From NCBI GenBank assembly GCA_964057225.1, contig OZ059896.1, forward strand, positions 744,001-808,000: a stretch of 64,000 bases of DNA. Reading direction: 5' to 3'. The stretch comes from Auanema rhodensis. Its lineage: Eukaryota > Nematoda > Chromadorea > Rhabditida > Rhabditidae. Numbering within the stretch: position 1 is the stretch's first letter; every line of letters starts with the position of its first letter. Position numbers and translations under genes: made by a program. Positions 39,953-54,559 of this stretch are shown in pieces. The notes below the pieces were generated by a model. The model was not told the origin of the DNA. It saw nothing but the letters and a program-made list of their open reading frames with translations, and did not search any database.

Positions 39953-42944
39953 ATCTTTTACGTGAAGCTAGTTACATACCAAGTGCACATCACGTGTACA
40001 TTTAATTAGCATAAATTAAAGTTCACGTAAATTTCAAAGTCATGGTTACCATGCACCAATATCAATAAAAATTTGTTTTTAGACTAATATGAACATGGGG
40101 AATCTAATTTTGAAAACCGCATCTCTTTATCTTTCACGTGAAGCGAGTTACATACCAAGTGCACATGACGTGTACATTTAATTAGCATAAATTAAAGTTC
40201 ACGTAAATTTCAAAGTCATGGTTACCATGAACCAATATCAATAAAAATTTGTTTTTAGACTAATATGGACATGGGGAATCTAATTTTGAAAACCGCATCT
40301 CTTTATCTTTCACGTGAAGCGAGTTACATACCAAGTGCACATCACGTGTACATTTAATTAGCATAAATTAAAGTTCACGTAAATTTCAAAGTCATGGTGA
40401 CCATGAACCAATATCAATAAAAATTTGTTTTTAGACTAATATGGACATGGGGAATCTAATTTTGAAAACCGCATCTCTTTTTCTTTCACGTGAAGCGAGT
40501 TAGATACCAAGTGCACATCACGTGTACATTTAATTAGCATAAATTAAAGTTCACGTAAATTTCAAAGTCATGGTTACCATGAACCAATATCAATAAAAAT
40601 TTGTAATTAGACTAATATGGACATGGGGAATCTAATTTTGGAAACCGCATCTCTTTATCTTTCACGTGAAGCGAGTTACATACCAAGTGCACATCACGTG
40701 TACATTTAATTAGCATAAATTAAAGTTCACGTAAATTTCAAAGTCATGGTTACCATGAACCAATATCAATAAAAATTTGTTTTTAGACTAATATGGACAT
40801 GGGAAATCTAATTTTGAAAACCGCATCTCTTTATCTTTCACGTGAAGCGAGTTACATACCAAGTGCACATCACGTGTACATTTAATTAGTATAAATTAAA
40901 GTTCACGTAAATTTCAAAGTCATGGTTACCATGAACCAGTATCAATAAAAATTTGTTTTTAGACTAATATGGACATGGGAAATCTAATTTTGAAAACCGC
41001 ATCTCTTTATCTTTTACGTGAAGCTAGTTACATACCAAGTGCACATCACGTGTACATTTAATTAGCATAAATTAAAGTTCACGTAAATTTCAAAGTCATG
41101 GTTACCATGCACCAATATCAATAAAAATTTGTTTTTAGACTAATATGGACATGGGAAATCTAATTTTGAAAACCGCATCTCTTTATCTTTCACGTGAAGC
41201 GAGTTACATACCAAGTGCACATCACGTGTACATTTAATTAGCATAAATTAAAGTTCACGTAAATTTCAAAGTCATGGTTACCATGCACCAATATCAATAA
41301 AAATTTGTTTTTAGACTAATATGGACATGGGGAATCTAATTTTGAAAACCGCATCTCTTTATCTTTCACGTGAAGCGAGTTACATACCAAGTGCACATCA
41401 CGTGTACATTTAATTAGCATAAATTAAAGTTCACGTAAATTTCAAAGTCATGGTTACCATGAACCAATATCAATAAAAATTTGTTTTTAGACTAAAATGG
41501 ACATGGGGAATCTAATTTTGAAAATCGCATCTCTTTATCTTTCACGTGAAGCGAGTTACATACCAAGTGCACATCACGTGTACATTTAATTAGCATAAAT
41601 TAAAGTTCACGTAAATTTCAAAGTCATGGTTACCATGAACCAATATCAATAAAAATTTGTTTTTAGACTAATATGGACATGGGGAATCTAATTTTGAAAA
41701 CCGCATCTCTTTATCTTTCACGTGAAGCGAGTTACATACCAAGTGCACATCACGTGTACATTTAATTAGCATAAATTAAAGTTCACGTAAATTTCAAAGT
41801 CATGGTTACCATGAACCAATATCAATAAAAATTTGTTTTTAGACTAAAATGAACATGGGGAATCTAATTTTGAAAATCGCATCTCTTTATCTTTCACGTG
41901 AAGCGAGTTACATACCAAGTGCACATCACGTGTACATTTAATTAGCATAAATTAAAGTTCACGTAAATTTCAAAGTCATGGTTACCATGAACCAATATCA
42001 ATAAAAATTTGTTTTTAGACTAATATGGACATGGGAAATCTAATTTTGAAAACCGCATCTCTTTATCTTTTACGTGAAGCGAGTTACATACCAAGTGCAC
42101 ATCACGTGTACATTTAATTAGTATAAATTAAAGTTCACGTAAATTTCAAAGTCATGGTTACCATGAACCAGTATCAATAAAAATTTGTTTTTAGACTAAT
42201 ATGGACATGGGAAATCTAATTTTGAAAACCGCATCTCTTTATCTTTTACGTGAAGCTAGTTACATACCAAGTGCACATCACGTGTACATTTAATTAGCAT
42301 AAATTAAAGTTCACGTAAATTTCAAAGTCATGGTTACCATGAACCAGTATCAATAAAAATTTGTTTTTAGACTAATATGGACATGGGGAATCTAATTTTG
42401 AAAACCGCATCTCTTTATCTTTCACGTGAAGCGAGTTACATACCAAGTGCACATGACGTGTACATTTAATTAGCATAAATTAAAGTTCACGTAAATTTCA
42501 AAGTCATGGTTACCATGAACCAATATCAATAACAATTTGTTTTTAGACTAATATGGACATGGGGAATCTAATTTTGAAAACCGCATCTCTTTATCTTTCA
42601 CGTGAAGCGAGTTACATACCAAGTGCACATCACGTGTACATTTAATTAGCATAAATTAAAGTTCACGTAAATTTCAAAGTCATGGTGACCATGAACCAAT
42701 ATCAATAAAAATTTGTTTTTAGACTAATATGGACATGGGGAATCTAATTTTGAAAACCGCATCTCTTTATCTTTCACGTGAAGCGAGTTACATACCAAGT
42801 GCACATCACGTGTACATTTAATTAGCATAAATTAAAGTTCACGTAAATTTCAAAGTCATGGTTACCATGAACCAATATCAATAAAAATTTGTTTTTAGAC
42901 TAATATGGACATGGGAAATCTAATTTTGAAAACCGCATCTCTTT

Positions 42945-43120
42945 ATCTTTTACGTGAAGCGAGTTACATACCAAGTGCACATCACGTGTACATTTAATTA
43001 GTATAAATTAAAGTTCACGTAAATTTCAAAGTCATGGTTACCATGAACCAGTATCAATAAAAATTTGTTTTTAGACTAATATGGACATGGGGAATCTAAT
43101 TTTGGAAACCGCATCTCTTT
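42945..43120. repeat. E'/I-like hybrid unit
   Basis: The 5' part has C7T, C58T and A107G. The 3' part has G148 and A161G like type I rather than the G148A expected for E'. It is followed by A and B. The switch would lie between 126 and 148. Confidence 0.4.
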
Positions 43121-45760
43121 ATCTTTCACGTGAAGCGAGTTACATACCAAGTGCACATCACGTGTACATTTAATTAGCATAAATTAAAGTTCACGTAAAT
43201 TTCAAAGTCATGGTTACCATGAACCAATATCAATAAAAATTTGTTTTTAGACTAATATGGACATGGGAAATCTAATTTTGAAAACCGCATCTCTTTATCT
43301 TTCACGTGAAGCGAGTTACATACCAAGTGCACATCACGTGTACATTTAATTAGTATAAATTAAAGTTCACGTAAATTTCAAAGTCATGGTTACCATGAAC
43401 CAGTATCAATAAAAATTTGTTTTTAGACTAATATGGACATGGGAAATCTAATTTTGAAAACCGCATCTCTTTATCTTTCACGTGAAGCGAGTTACATACC
43501 AAGTGCACATCACGTGTACATTTAATTAGCATAAATTAAAGTTCACGTAAATTTCAAAGTCATGGTTACCATGCACCAATATCAATAAAAATTTGTTTTT
43601 AGACTAATATGGACATGGGGAATCTAATTTTGAAAACCGCATCTCTTTATCTTTCACGTGAAGCGAGTTACATACCAAGTGCACATCACGTGTACATTTA
43701 ATTAGCATAAATTAAAGTTCACGTAAATTTCAAAGTCATGGTTACCATGAACCAATATCAATAAAAATTTGTTTTTAGACTAATATGGACATGGGGAATC
43801 TAATTTTGAAAACCGCATCTCTTTATCTTTCACGTGAAGCGAGTTACATACCAAGTGCACATCACGTGTACATTTAATTAGCATAAATTAAAGTTCACGT
43901 AAATTTCAAAGTCATGGTTACCATGAACCAATATCAATAAAAATTTGTTTTTAGACTAAAATGGACATGGGGAATCTAATTTTGAAAATCGCATCTCTTT
44001 ATCTTTCACGTGAAGCGAGTTACATACCAAGTGCACATCACGTGTACATTTAATTAGCATAAATTAAAGTTCACGTAAATTTCAAAGTCATGGTTACCAT
44101 GAACCAATATCAATAAAAATTTGTTTTTAGACTAATATGGACATGGGGAATCTAATTTCGAAAACCGCATCTCTTTATCTTTCACGTGAAGCGAGTTACA
44201 TACCAAGTGCACATCACGTGTACATTTAATTAGCATAAATTAAAGTTCACGTAAATTTCAAAGTCATGGTTACCATGAACCAATATCAATAAAAATTTGT
44301 TTTTAGACTAATATGGACATGGGGAATCTAATTTTGAAAACCGCATCTCTTTTTCTTTCACGTGAAGCGAGTTAGATACCAAGTGCACATCACGTGTACA
44401 TTTAATTAGCATAAATTAAAGTTCACGTAAATTTCAAAGTCATGGTTACCATGAACCAATATCAATAAAAATTTGTAATTAGACTAATATGGACATGGGG
44501 AATCTAATTTTGGAAACCGCATCTCTTTATCTTTCACGTGAAGCGAGTTACATACCAAGTGCACATCACGTGTACATTTAATTAGCATAAATTAAAGTTC
44601 ACGTAAATTTCAAAGTCATGGTTACCATGAACCAATATCAATAAAAATTTGTTTTTAGACTAATATGGACATGGGAAATCTAATTTTGAAAACAGCATCT
44701 CTTTATCTTTCACGTGAAGCGAGTTACATACCAAGTGCACATCACGTGTACATTTAATTAGTATAAATTAAAGTTCACGTAAATTTCAAAGTCATGGTTA
44801 CCATGAACCAGTATCAATAAAAATTTGTTTTTAGACTAATATGGACATGGGAAATCTAATTTTGAAAACCGCATCTCTTTATCTTTTACGTGAAGCTAGT
44901 TACATACCAAGTGCACATCACGTGTACATTTAATTAGCATAAATTAAAGTTCACGTAAATTTCAAAGTCATGGTTACCATGCACCAATATCAATAAAAAT
45001 TTGTTTTTAGACTAATATGGACATGGGGAATCTAATTTTGAAAACCGCATCTCTTTATCTTTCACGTGAAGCGAGTTACATACCAAGTGCACATCACGTG
45101 TACATTTAATTAGCATAAATTAAAGTTCACGTAAATTTCAAAGTCATGGTTACCATGAACCAATATCAATAAAAATTTGTTTTTAGACTAAAATGGACAT
45201 GGGGAATCTAATTTTGAAAATCGCATCTCTTTATCTTTCACGTGAAGCGAGTTACATACCAAGTGCACATCACGTGTACATTTAATTAGCATAAATTAAA
45301 GTTCACGTAAATTTCAAAGTCATGGTTACCATGAACCAATATCAATAAAAATTTGTTTTTAGACTAATATGGACATGGGAAATCTAATTTTGAAAACCGC
45401 ATCTCTTTATCTTTTACGTGAAGCGAGTTACATACCAAGTGCACATCACGTGTACATTTAATTAGTATAAATTAAAGTTCACGTAAATTTCAAAGTCATG
45501 GTTACCATGAACCAGTATCAATAAAAATTTGTTTTTAGACTAATATGGACATGGGAAATCTAATTTTGAAAACCGCATCTCTTTATCTTTTACGTGAAGC
45601 TAGTTACATACCAAGTGCACATCACGTGTACATTTAATTAGCATAAATTAAAGTTCACGTAAATTTCAAAGTCATGGTTACCATGAACCAGTATCAATAA
45701 AAATTTGTTTTTAGACTAATATGGACATGGGGAATCTAATTTTGAAAACCGCATCTCTTT

Positions 45761-45936
45761 ATCTTTCACGTGAAGCGAGTTACATACCAAGTGCACATGA
45801 CGTGTACATTTAATTAGCATAAATTAAAGTTCACGTAAATTTCAAAGTCATGGTTACCATGAACCAATATCAATAAAAATTTGTAATTAGACTAATATGG
45901 ACATGGGGAATCTAATTTTGGAAACCGCATCTCTTT
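45761..45936. repeat. G/I hybrid unit
   Basis: C39G is joined to TT125-126AA and A161G, followed by A-B-C. In intact cassettes the order is G-H-I-A, so H and parts of G and I are missing. The switch lies between positions 39 and 125. Confidence 0.6.
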
Positions 45937-48752
45937 ATCTTTCACGTGAAGCGAGTTACATACCAAGTGCACATCACGTGTACATTTAATTAGCATAAAT
46001 TAAAGTTCACGTAAATTTCAAAGTCATGGTTACCATGAACCAATATCAATAAAAATTTGTTTTTAGACTAATATGGACATGGGAAATCTAATTTTGAAAA
46101 CAGCATCTCTTTATCTTTCACGTGAAGCGAGTTACATACCAAGTGCACATCACGTGTACATTTAATTAGTATAAATTAAAGTTCACGTAAATTTCAAAGT
46201 CATGGTTACCATGAACCAGTATCAATAAAAATTTGTTTTTAGACTAATATGGACATGGGAAATCTAATTTTGAAAACCGCATCTCTTTATCTTTTACGTG
46301 AAGCTAGTTACATACCAAGTGCACATCACGTGTACATTTAATTAGCATAAATTAAAGTTCACGTAAATTTCAAAGTCATGGTTACCATGCACCAATATCA
46401 ATAAAAATTTGTTTTTAGACTAATATGGACATGGGGAATCTAATTTTGAAAACCGCATCTCTTTATCTTTCACGTGAAGCGAGTTACATACCAAGTGCAC
46501 ATCACGTGTACATTTAATTAGCATAAATTAAAGTTCACGTAAATTTCAAAGTCATGGTTACCATGAACCAATATCAATAAAAATTTGTTTTTAGACTAAT
46601 ATGGACATGGGGAATCTAATTTTGAAAACCGCATCTCTTTATCTTTCACGTGAAGCGAGTTACATACCAAGTGCACATCACGTGTACATTTAATTAGCAT
46701 AAATTAAAGTTCACGTAAATTTCAAAGTCATGGTTACCATGAACCAATATCAATAAAAATTTGTTTTTAGACTAAAATGGACATGGGGAATCTAATTTTG
46801 AAAATCGCATCTCTTTATCTTTCACGTGAAGCGAGTTACATACCAAGTGCACATCACGTGTACATTTAATTAGCATAAATTAAAGTTCACGTAAATTTCA
46901 AAGTCATGGTTACCATGAACCAATATCAATAAAAATTTGTTTTTAGACTAATATGGACATGGGAAATCTAATTTTGAAAACCGCATCTCTTTATCTTTTA
47001 CGTGAAGCGAGTTACATACCAAGTGCACATCACGTGTACATTTAATTAGTATAAATTAAAGTTCACGTAAATTTCAAAGTCATGGTTACCATGAACCAGT
47101 ATCAATAAAAATTTGTTTTTAGACTAATATGGACATGGGAAATCTAATTTTGAAAACCGCATCTCTTTATCTTTTACGTGAAGCTAGTTACATACCAAGT
47201 GCACATCACGTGTACATTTAATTAGCATAAATTAAAGTTCACGTAAATTTCAAAGTCATGGTTACCATGAACCAGTATCAATAAAAATTTGTTTTTAGAC
47301 TAATATGGACATGGGGAATCTAATTTTGAAAACCGCATCTCTTTATCTTTCACGTGAAGCGAGTTACATACCAAGTGCACATGACGTGTACATTTAATTA
47401 GCATAAATTAAAGTTCACGTAAATTTCAAAGTCATGGTTACCATGAACCAATATCAATAACAATTTGTTTTTAGACTAATATGGACATGGGGAATCTAAT
47501 TTTGAAAACCGCATCTCTTTATCTTTCACGTGAAGCGAGTTACATACCAAGTGCACATCACGTGTACATTTAATTAGCATAAATTAAAGTTCACGTAAAT
47601 TTCAAAGTCATGGTGACCATGAACCAATATCAATAAAAATTTGTTTTTAGACTAATATGGACATGGGGAATCTAATTTTGAAAACCGCATCTCTTTATCT
47701 TTCACGTGAAGCGAGTTACATACCAAGTGCACATCACGTGTACATTTAATTAGCATAAATTAAAGTTCACGTAAATTTCAAAGTCATGGTTACCATGAAC
47801 CAATATCAATAAAAATTTGTAATTAGACTAATATGGACATGGGGAATCTAATTTTGAAAACCGCATCTCTTTATCTTTCACGTGAAGCGAGTTACATACC
47901 AAGTGCACATCACGTGTACATTTAATTAGCATAAATTAAAGTTCACGTAAATTTCAAAGTCATGGTTACCATGAACCAATATCAATAAAAATTTGTTTTT
48001 AGACTAATATGGACATGGGAAATCTAATTTTGAAAACCGCATCTCTTTATCTTTCACGTGAAGCGAGTTACATACCAAGTGCACATCACGTGTACATTTA
48101 ATTAGTATAAATTAAAGTTCACGTAAATTTCAAAGTCATGGTTACCATGAACCAGTATCAATAAAAATTTGTTTTTAGACTAATATGGACATGGGAAATC
48201 TAATTTTGAAAACCGCATCTCTTTATCTTTCACGTGAAGCGAGTTACATACCAAGTGCACATCACGTGTACATTTAATTAGCATAAATTAAAGTTCACAT
48301 AAATTTCAAAGTCATGGTTACCATGCACCAATATCAATAAAAATTTGTTTTTAGACTAATATGGACATGGGGAATCTAATTTTGAAAACCGCATCTCTTT
48401 ATCTTTCACGTGAAGCGAGTTACATACCAAGTGCACATCACGTGTACATTTAATTAGCATAAATTAAAGTTCACGTAAATTTCAAAGTCATGGTTACCAT
48501 GAACCAATATCAATAAAAATTTGTTTTTAGACTAATATGGACATGGGGAATCTAATTTTGAAAACCGCATCTCTTTATCTTTCACGTGAAGCGAGTTACA
48601 TACCAAGTGCACATCACGTGTACATTTAATTAGCATAAATTAAAGTTCACGTAAATTTCAAAGTCATGGTTACCATGAACCAATATCAATAAAAATTTGT
48701 TTTTAGACTAAAATGGACATGGGGAATCTAATTTTGAAAATCGCATCTCTTT

Positions 48753-48927
48753 ATCTTTCACGTGAAGCGAGTTACATAAAAGTGCACATCACGTGTACAT
48801 TTAATTAGCATAAATTAAAGTTCACGTAAATTTCAAAGTCATGGTTACCATGAACCAATATCAATAAAAATTTGTTTTTAGACTAATATGGACATGGGGA
48901 ATCTAATTTCGAAAACCGCATCTCTTT
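48753..48927. repeat. 175-bp unit, the only length variant
   Basis: At 48775-48781 the sequence reads CATAAAAG where other units read CATACCAAG. The net result is one base lost plus one change (CCAA to AAA). From here on the unit phase of the window shifts by one. The unit otherwise is type D (T159C) and sits where D is expected, after P and J. It is either a real 1-base deletion or an isolated sequencing or assembly error. Confidence 0.9.
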
Positions 48928-51567
48928 ATCTTTCACGTGAAGCGAGTTACATACCAAGTGCACATCACGTGTACATTTAATTAGCATAAATTAAAGTTCA
49001 CGTAAATTTCAAAGTCATGGTTACCATGAACCAATATCAATAAAAATTTGTTTTTAGACTAATATGGACATGGGAAATCTAATTTTGAAAACCGCATCTC
49101 TTTATCTTTCACGTGAAGCGAGTTACATACCAAGTGCACATCACGTGTACATTTAATTAGTATAAATTAAAGTTCACGTAAATTTCAAAGTCATGGTTAC
49201 CATGAACCAGTATCAATAAAAATTTGTTTTTAGACTAATATGGACATGGGAAATCTAATTTTGAAAACCGCATCTCTTTATCTTTCACGTGAAGCGAGTT
49301 ACATACCAAGTGCACATCACGTGTACATTTAATTAGCATAAATTAAAGTTCACGTAAATTTCAAAGTCATGGTTACCATGCACCAATATCAATAAAAATT
49401 TGTTTTTAGACTAATATGGACATGGGGAATCTAATTTTGAAAACCGCATCTCTTTATCTTTCACGTGAAGCGAGTTACATACCAAGTGCACATCACGTGT
49501 ACATTTAATTAGCATAAATTAAAGTTCACGTAAATTTCAAAGTCATGGTTACCATGAACCAATATCAATAAAAATTTGTTTTTAGACTAATATGGACATG
49601 GGGAATCTAATTTTGAAAACCGCATCTCTTTATCTTTCACGTGAAGCGAGTTACATACCAAGTGCACATCACGTGTACATTTAATTAGCATAAATTAAAG
49701 TTCACGTAAATTTCAAAGTCATGGTTACCATGAACCAATATCAATAAAAATTTGTTTTTAGACTAAAATGGACATGGGGAATCTAATTTTGAAAATCGCA
49801 TCTCTTTATCTTTCACGTGAAGCGAGTTACATACCAAGTGCACATCACGTGTACATTTAATTAGCATAAATTAAAGTTCACGTAAATTTCAAAGTCATGG
49901 TTACCATGAACCAATATCAATAAAAATTTGTTTTTAGACTAATATGGACATGGGGAATCTAATTTCGAAAACCGCATCTCTTTATCTTTCACGTGAAGCG
50001 AGTTACATACCAAGTGCACATCACGTGTACATTTAATTAGCATAAATTAAAGTTCACGTAAATTTCAAAGTCATGGTTACCATGAACCAATATCAATAAA
50101 AATTTGTTTTTAGACTAATATGGACATGGGAAATCTAATTTTGAAAACCGCATCTCTTTATCTTTTACGTGAAGCGAGTTACATACCAAGTGCACATCAC
50201 GTGTACATTTAATTAGTATAAATTAAAGTTCACGTAAATTTCAAAGTCATGGTTACCATGAACCAGTATCAATAAAAATTTGTTTTTAGACTAATATGGA
50301 CATGGGAAATCTAATTTTGAAAACCGCATCTCTTTATCTTTTACGTGAAGCTAGTTACATACCAAGTGCACATCACGTGTACATTTAATTAGCATAAATT
50401 AAAGTTCACGTAAATTTCAAAGTCATGGTTACCATGAACCAGTATCAATAAAAATTTGTTTTTAGACTAATATGGACATGGGAAATCTAATTTTGAAAAC
50501 CGCATCTCTTTATCTTTCACGTGAAGCTAGTTACATACCAAGTGCACATCACGTGTACATTTAATTAGCATAAATTAAAGTTCACGTAAATTTCAAAGTC
50601 ATGGTTACCATGAACCAATATCAATAAAAATTTGTTTTTAGACTAATATGGACATGGGAAATCTAATTTTGAAAACCGCATCTCTTTATCTTTTACGTGA
50701 AGCGAGTTACATACCAAGTGCACATCACGTGTACATTTAATTAGTATAAATTAAAGTTCACGTAAATTTCAAAGTCATGGTTACCATGAACCAGTATCAA
50801 TAAAAATTTGTTTTTAGACTAATATGGACATGGGGAATCCAATTTTGAAAACCGCATCTCTTTATCTTTCACGTGAAGCGAGTTACATACCAAGTGCACA
50901 TGACGTGTACATTTAATTAGCATAAATTAAAGTTCACGTAAATTTCAAAGTCATGGTTACCATGAACCAATATCAATAACAATTTGTTTTTAGACTAATA
51001 TGGACATGGGGAATCTAATTTTGAAAACCGCATCTCTTTATCTTTCACGTGAAGCGAGTTACATACCAAGTGCACATCACGTGTACATTTAATTAGCATA
51101 AATTAAAGTTCACGTAAATTTCAAAGTCATGGTGACCATGAACCAATATCAATAAAAATTTGTTTTTAGACTAATATGGACATGGGGAATCTAATTTTGA
51201 AAACCGCATCTCTTTATCTTTCACGTGAAGCGAGTTACATACCAAGTGCACATCACGTGTACATTTAATTAGCATAAATTAAAGTTCACGTAAATTTCAA
51301 AGTCATGGTTACCATGAACCAATATCAATAAAAATTTGTTTTTAGACTAATATGGACATGGGGAATCTAATTTTGAAAACCGCATCTCTTTATCTTTCAA
51401 GTGAAGCGAGTTACATACCAAGTGCACATCACGTGTACATTTAATTAGCATAAATTAAAGTTCACGTAAATTTCAAAGTCATGGTTACCATGAACCAGTA
51501 TCAATAAAAATTTGTTTTTAGACTAATATGGACATGGGAAATCTAATTTTGAAAACCGCATCTCTTT
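48928..51567. repeat. 15-unit block duplicated at 17-unit spacing, copy 1
   Basis: Unit order from 48928: A, B, A102C type, P, J, D, A, E', C7T+G17T+A107G, F-like, E' with T153C (AATCCAATTTT), G with A117C, H, P, and a unit starting CTTTCAAGTG. The same order restarts at 51920, 2992 bp (17 units) later. The F-like unit here (50512) has C7, unlike copy 2. Confidence 0.75.
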
Positions 51568-51919
51568 ATCTTTCACGTGAAGCGAGTTACATACCAAGTG
51601 CACATCACGTGTACATTTAATTAGCATAAATTAAAGTTCACGTAAATTTCAAAGTCATGGTTACCATGCACCAATATCAATAAAAATTTGTTTTTAGACT
51701 AATATGGACATGGGGAATCTAATTTTGAAAATCGCATCTCTTTATCTTTCACGTGAAGCGAGTTACATACCAAGTGCACATCACGTGTACATTTAATTAG
51801 CATAAATTAAAGTTCACGTAAATTTCAAAGTCATGGTTACCATGAACCAATATCAATAAAAATTTGTTTTTAGACTAATATGGACATGGGGAATCTAATT
51901 TCGAAAACAGCATCTCTTT

Positions 51920-54559
51920 ATCTTTCACGTGAAGCGAGTTACATACCAAGTGCACATCACGTGTACATTTAATTAGCATAAATTAAAGTTCACGTAAATT
52001 TCAAAGTCATGGTTACCATGAACCAATATCAATAAAAATTTGTTTTTAGACTAATATGGACATGGGAAATCTAATTTTGAAAACCGCATCTCTTTATCTT
52101 TCACGTGAAGCGAGTTACATACCAAGTGCACATCACGTGTACATTTAATTAGTATAAATTAAAGTTCACGTAAATTTCAAAGTCATGGTTACCATGAACC
52201 AGTATCAATAAAAATTTGTTTTTAGACTAATATGGACATGGGAAATCTAATTTTGAAAACCGCATCTCTTTATCTTTCACGTGAAGCGAGTTACATACCA
52301 AGTGCACATCACGTGTACATTTAATTAGCATAAATTAAAGTTCACGTAAATTTCAAAGTCATGGTTACCATGCACCAATATCAATAAAAATTTGTTTTTA
52401 GACTAATATGGACATGGGGAATCTAATTTTGAAAACCGCATCTCTTTATCTTTCACGTGAAGCGAGTTACATACCAAGTGCACATCACGTGTACATTTAA
52501 TTAGCATAAATTAAAGTTCACGTAAATTTCAAAGTCATGGTTACCATGAACCAATATCAATAAAAATTTGTTTTTAGACTAATATGGACATGGGGAATCT
52601 AATTTTGAAAACCGCATCTCTTTATCTTTCACGTGAAGCGAGTTACATACCAAGTGCACATCACGTGTACATTTAATTAGCATAAATTAAAGTTCACGTA
52701 AATTTCAAAGTCATGGTTACCATGAACCAATATCAATAAAAATTTGTTTTTAGACTAAAATGGACATGGGGAATCTAATTTTGAAAATCGCATCTCTTTA
52801 TCTTTCACGTGAAGCGAGTTACATACCAAGTGCACATCACGTGTACATTTAATTAGCATAAATTAAAGTTCACGTAAATTTCAAAGTCATGGTTACCATG
52901 AACCAATATCAATAAAAATTTGTTTTTAGACTGATATGGACATGGGGAATCTAATTTCGAAAACCGCATCTCTTTATCTTTCACGTGAAGCGAGTTACAT
53001 ACCAAGTGCACATCACGTGTACATTTAATTAGCATAAATTAAAGTTCACGTAAATTTCAAAGTCATGGTTACCATGAACCAATATCAATAAAAATTTGTT
53101 TTTAGACTAATATGGACATGCGAAATCTAATTTTGAAAACCGCATCTCTTTATCTTTTACGTGAAGCGAGTTACATACCAAGTGCACATCACGTGTACAT
53201 TTAATTAGTATAAATTAAAGTTCACGTAAATTTCAAAGTCATGGTTACCATGAACCAGTATCAATAAAAATTTGTTTTTAGACTAATATGGACATGGGAA
53301 ATCTAATTTTGAAAACCGCATCTCTTTATCTTTTACGTGAAGCTAGTTACATACCAAGTGCACATCACGTGTACATTTAATTAGCATAAATTAAAGTTCA
53401 CGTAAATTTCAAAGTCATGGTTACCATGAACCAGTATCAATAAAAATTTGTTTTTAGACTAATATGGACATGGGAAATCTAATTTTGAAAACCGCATCTC
53501 TTTATCTTTTACGTGAAGCTAGTTACATACCAAGTGCACATCACGTGTACATTTAATTAGCATAAATTAAAGTTCACGTAAATTTCAAAGTCATGGTTAC
53601 CATGAACCAATATCAATAAAAATTTGTTTTTAGACTAATATGGACATGGGAAATCTAATTTTGAAAACCGCATCTCTTTATCTTTTACGTGAAGCGAGTT
53701 ACATACCAAGTGCACATCACGTGTACATTTAATTAGTATAAATTAAAGTTCACGTAAATTTCAAAGTCATGGTTACCATGAACCAGTATCAATAAAAATT
53801 TGTTTTTAGACTAATATGGACATGGGGAATCCAATTTTGAAAACCGCATCTCTTTATCTTTCACGTGAAGCGAGTTACATACCAAGTGCACATGACGTGT
53901 ACATTTAATTAGCATAAATTAAAGTTCACGTAAATTTCAAAGTCATGGTTACCATGAACCAATATCAATAACAATTTGTTTTTAGACTAATATGGACATG
54001 GGGAATCTAATTTTGAAAACCGCATCTCTTCATCTTTCACGTGAAGCGAGTTACATACCAAGTGCACATCACGTGTACATTTAATTAGCATAAATTAAAG
54101 TTCACGTAAATTTCAAAGTCATGGTGACCATGAACCAATATCAATAAAAATTTGTTTTTAGACTAATATGGACATGGGGAATCTAATTTTGAAAACCGCA
54201 TCTCTTTATCTTTCACGTGAAGCGAGTTACATACCAAGTGCACATCACGTGTACATTTAATTAGCATAAATTAAAGTTCACGTAAATTTCAAAGTCATGG
54301 TTACCATGAACCAATATCAATAAAAATTTGTTTTTAGACTAATATGGACATGGGGAATCTAATTTTGAAAACCGCATTTCTTTATCTTTCAAGTGAAGCG
54401 AGTTACATACCAAGTGCACATCACGTGTACATTTAATTAGCATAAATTAAAGTTCACGTAAATTTCAAAGTCATGGTTACCATGAACCAATATCAATAAA
54501 AATTTGTTTTTAGACTAAAATGGACATGGGGAATCTAATTTTGAAAATCGCATCTCTTT
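51920..54559. repeat. 15-unit block duplicated at 17-unit spacing, copy 2
   Basis: It has the same order and shares the rare T153C and C9A changes (AATCCAATTTT; CTTTCAAGTG) with the block at 48928. Differences seen include A135G (ACTGATATGG near 52931), G146C (CATGCGAAAT near 53119), C7T in the F unit at 53504, T175C just before 54032 (CTTCATC), and a J-type 3' end in the last unit. Confidence 0.75.

Larger units (their letters stand above)
23401..40832. repeat. Array zone III: higher-order cassettes A to I
   Basis: Unit types recur in strings. A has G148A. B has C58T, A107G and G148A. C has C7T, G17T and A102C. D has T159C. E has C7T, A107G and G148A. F has C7T, G17T and G148A. G has C39G. 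H has T95G, sometimes with T51C. I has A1T and C23G, usually with TT125-126AA and A161G. The order A-E-F-B-C-G-H-I occurs at least three times. No gene or foreign insertion is present. The left boundary is gradual. Confidence 0.75.

Noticed and set aside
52853-53035. 60-codon open reading frame on the minus strand
   Set aside because: It is opened by an A-to-G change (ACTGATATGG) that removes the same stop. It is satellite sequence, not a gene.
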